Assembly: GCF_011516735.1 (NCBI RefSeq)
Contig: NZ_WOSX01000010.1
Span: 49,931 to 113,930, forward strand
Source: Acetobacter fallax
Lineage (GTDB): Bacteria > Pseudomonadota > Alphaproteobacteria > Acetobacterales > Acetobacteraceae
DNA length: 64,000 nt
Direction of reading: 5' to 3'
Below are positions 63,172-64,000 of this stretch, piece by piece. A program made the position numbers and the translations under genes. How positions within the stretch are numbered: the first letter of the stretch is position 1; the number at the start of each line of letters is the position of its first letter. The notes under the pieces are model-generated. The model searched no databases. It saw only the letters and a program-made list of their open reading frames with translations, and was not told where the DNA came from.

Positions 63172-64000
63172 CTAATCTCGCGTTAACGTTCGATAGAGGC
63201 TAATGACATCATCAGGCTTCACGGTCATTTCCTGAGCGTAAAAACTCAGATGCGCCACCATAAAATCAGAATAAACGGCTGTCTTTCTCTTCAGATAACG
63301 CGGAACCGTGACTGTCATGAAACGCTCGTCATCTCCCTGGGGGAAATTCATGTGTTTCAGATTTTCACCTCGCCAGCCAATAAAATTGATCGAGTTTCGC
63401 TCTGACCATTCCACTACCGGGGCCTCAAGAGGAATAGCTTTAGCACCGCTTTTGACAAAATACTGGTGAAGAGCAAAAGCTTTTTCGCCACTCTCCCACA
63501 GGCTGCCACAAAGGCCTCCGGATGGAGATTCGAACGTGCCAATTGTTTCTGGAATTCCGCCATTTTTTTGCTGCAGATAAGCACAGATACCATTATTGAT
63601 GACGTTAGCGGAAAGAAGAAAGTATTGTGGGTTGTTTCTTATTGCATCGACAAACCCCTCAAAACCATTGGTATCCAGATAAACGATATCATCATCGCAT
63701 TTTAGTAATATATCATCCTTAAAATCATTGCATCGTTTTGCATAATAATCATATGCCTGAAAATAAGGCATATTAAGGCCAATATCGCCTATGAATTGCA
63801 TGCATGAGCTGGAATTATCAAAAATCTCTACATCATTTCCATTTTTTCCACGAATATAGATATCGAATTCATCAAAATTTACACCTTCACTGAGAGCCTG
63901 AATCAGAAAGCGGTTTGATTGATTTTTCGCAGAACTCTGCGGATATGGGCAATCATCAACCATGCGCAGGATGACGAGATTGTTGTCTCGACATCCTTCG
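63172..64000 (-). CDS. Glycosyltransferase-like protein, 5'-truncated by window edge
   Basis: 276 codons are open to the right edge; the ATG at 63963 is internal, because the frame continues upstream as NLVILRMVDDCPYPQSSAKN. A DDD motif in LLKCDDDIVYLDTNGF near the middle and YFLLSANVINNGICAYLQQ suit a sugar-nucleotide-binding GT-A fold. WSERNSINFIGWRG and GDDERFMTVTVPRYL follow. The family is not named with certainty. Base composition is clearly more AT-rich than all other genes here except the 3.4-3.6 kb region, suggesting acquisition by transfer. Function as a surface glycan transferase is inference. Confidence 0.6.
   Translation of the reverse strand, partial: EGCRDNNLVILRMVDDCPYPQSSAKNQSNRFLIQALSEGVNFDEFDIYIRGKNGNDVEIFDNSSSCMQFIGDIGLNMPYFQAYDYYAKRCNDFKDDILLKCDDDIVYLDTNGFEGFVDAIRNNPQYFLLSANVINNGICAYLQQKNGGIPETIGTFESPSGGLCGSLWESGEKAFALHQYFVKSGAKAIPLEAPVVEWSERNSINFIGWRGENLKHMNFPQGDDERFMTVTVPRYLKRKTAVYSDFMVAHLSFYAQEMTVKPDDVISLYRTLTRD

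Noticed and set aside
63043..63186. A 47-residue plus-strand ORF (MLPEKWSMAKAQFS at start).
   Set aside because: It overlaps the convergent glycosyltransferase-like gene, has only a weak ribosome site and no recognised family, so it is not called.

Overview
The window looks like chromosomal DNA from an alphaproteobacterium of the acetic acid bacteria (Acetobacteraceae). The protein families, a ChvI/ChvG two-component system near an HprK-RapZ-EIIA-HPr-EI chain, an alphaproteobacterial LexA box (GTTC-N7-GTTC) before recA, and the cytochrome bc1 and heme genes all fit that group; the genus is not certain. No rRNA, tRNA or CRISPR was found.

Layout. 1-1127: 3'-truncated SARP/BTAD-type regulator, leaving the window on the left. 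1601-3340: Hint-domain protein. 3755-7854: a peptide export locus made of a double-glycine-leader peptide with a C-x5-C hexad repeat, an HlyD-type adaptor and a C39-peptidase ABC transporter whose reading frame breaks in an 8-G run. 8061-10448: prs, a histidine phosphatase, a small unknown protein and a CHRD protein. 11521-15208: hemN, ompW, an unknown protein and an FNR-type regulator, with a perfect FNR box before ompW-hemN. 15205-20421: C1-like peptidase, mtnP, petC, petB, then hemF. 20564-21676: TctC-like Tat protein. 22012-26531: ptsI, ptsH, EIIA, rapZ and hprK. 26651-31649: RidA-like gene, two-domain glycosyltransferase and large catalase, lying between hprK and chvG/chvI (31847-34652). 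34953-39018: grpE, dnaK, dnaJ. 39368-45010: trehalase, tldD, O-antigen-ligase-like protein and DUF202 protein. 45511-51472: recA, aroA, S24-like regulator pair, ahcY and DUF3597 protein. 52506-57404: ArsC-family protein, lone nuoM, mlaC, mlaA and a TerB/J-domain protein. 57569-62501: two small proteins, then queG, tgt and queA for queuosine. 63172-64000: AT-rich, glycosyltransferase-like gene running off the right edge.

How the parts work together. Respiration and oxygen adaptation are prominent: bc1 subunits, nuoM, oxygen-dependent HemF and oxygen-independent HemN, and an FNR regulator with its box. The PTS-like phosphorelay has no sugar permease here and so looks regulatory. Stress functions are the DnaK system, catalase, trehalase and RecA.

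A striking feature is a family of at least twelve intergenic copies of a roughly 140-230 bp multi-hairpin repeat in both orientations. Some copies have terminal inverted repeats, one has a possible 4-bp target duplication, and one is apparently nested in another. They explain most of the gene-free stretches. The best candidate for an undescribed system is the 3755-7854 peptide export locus.
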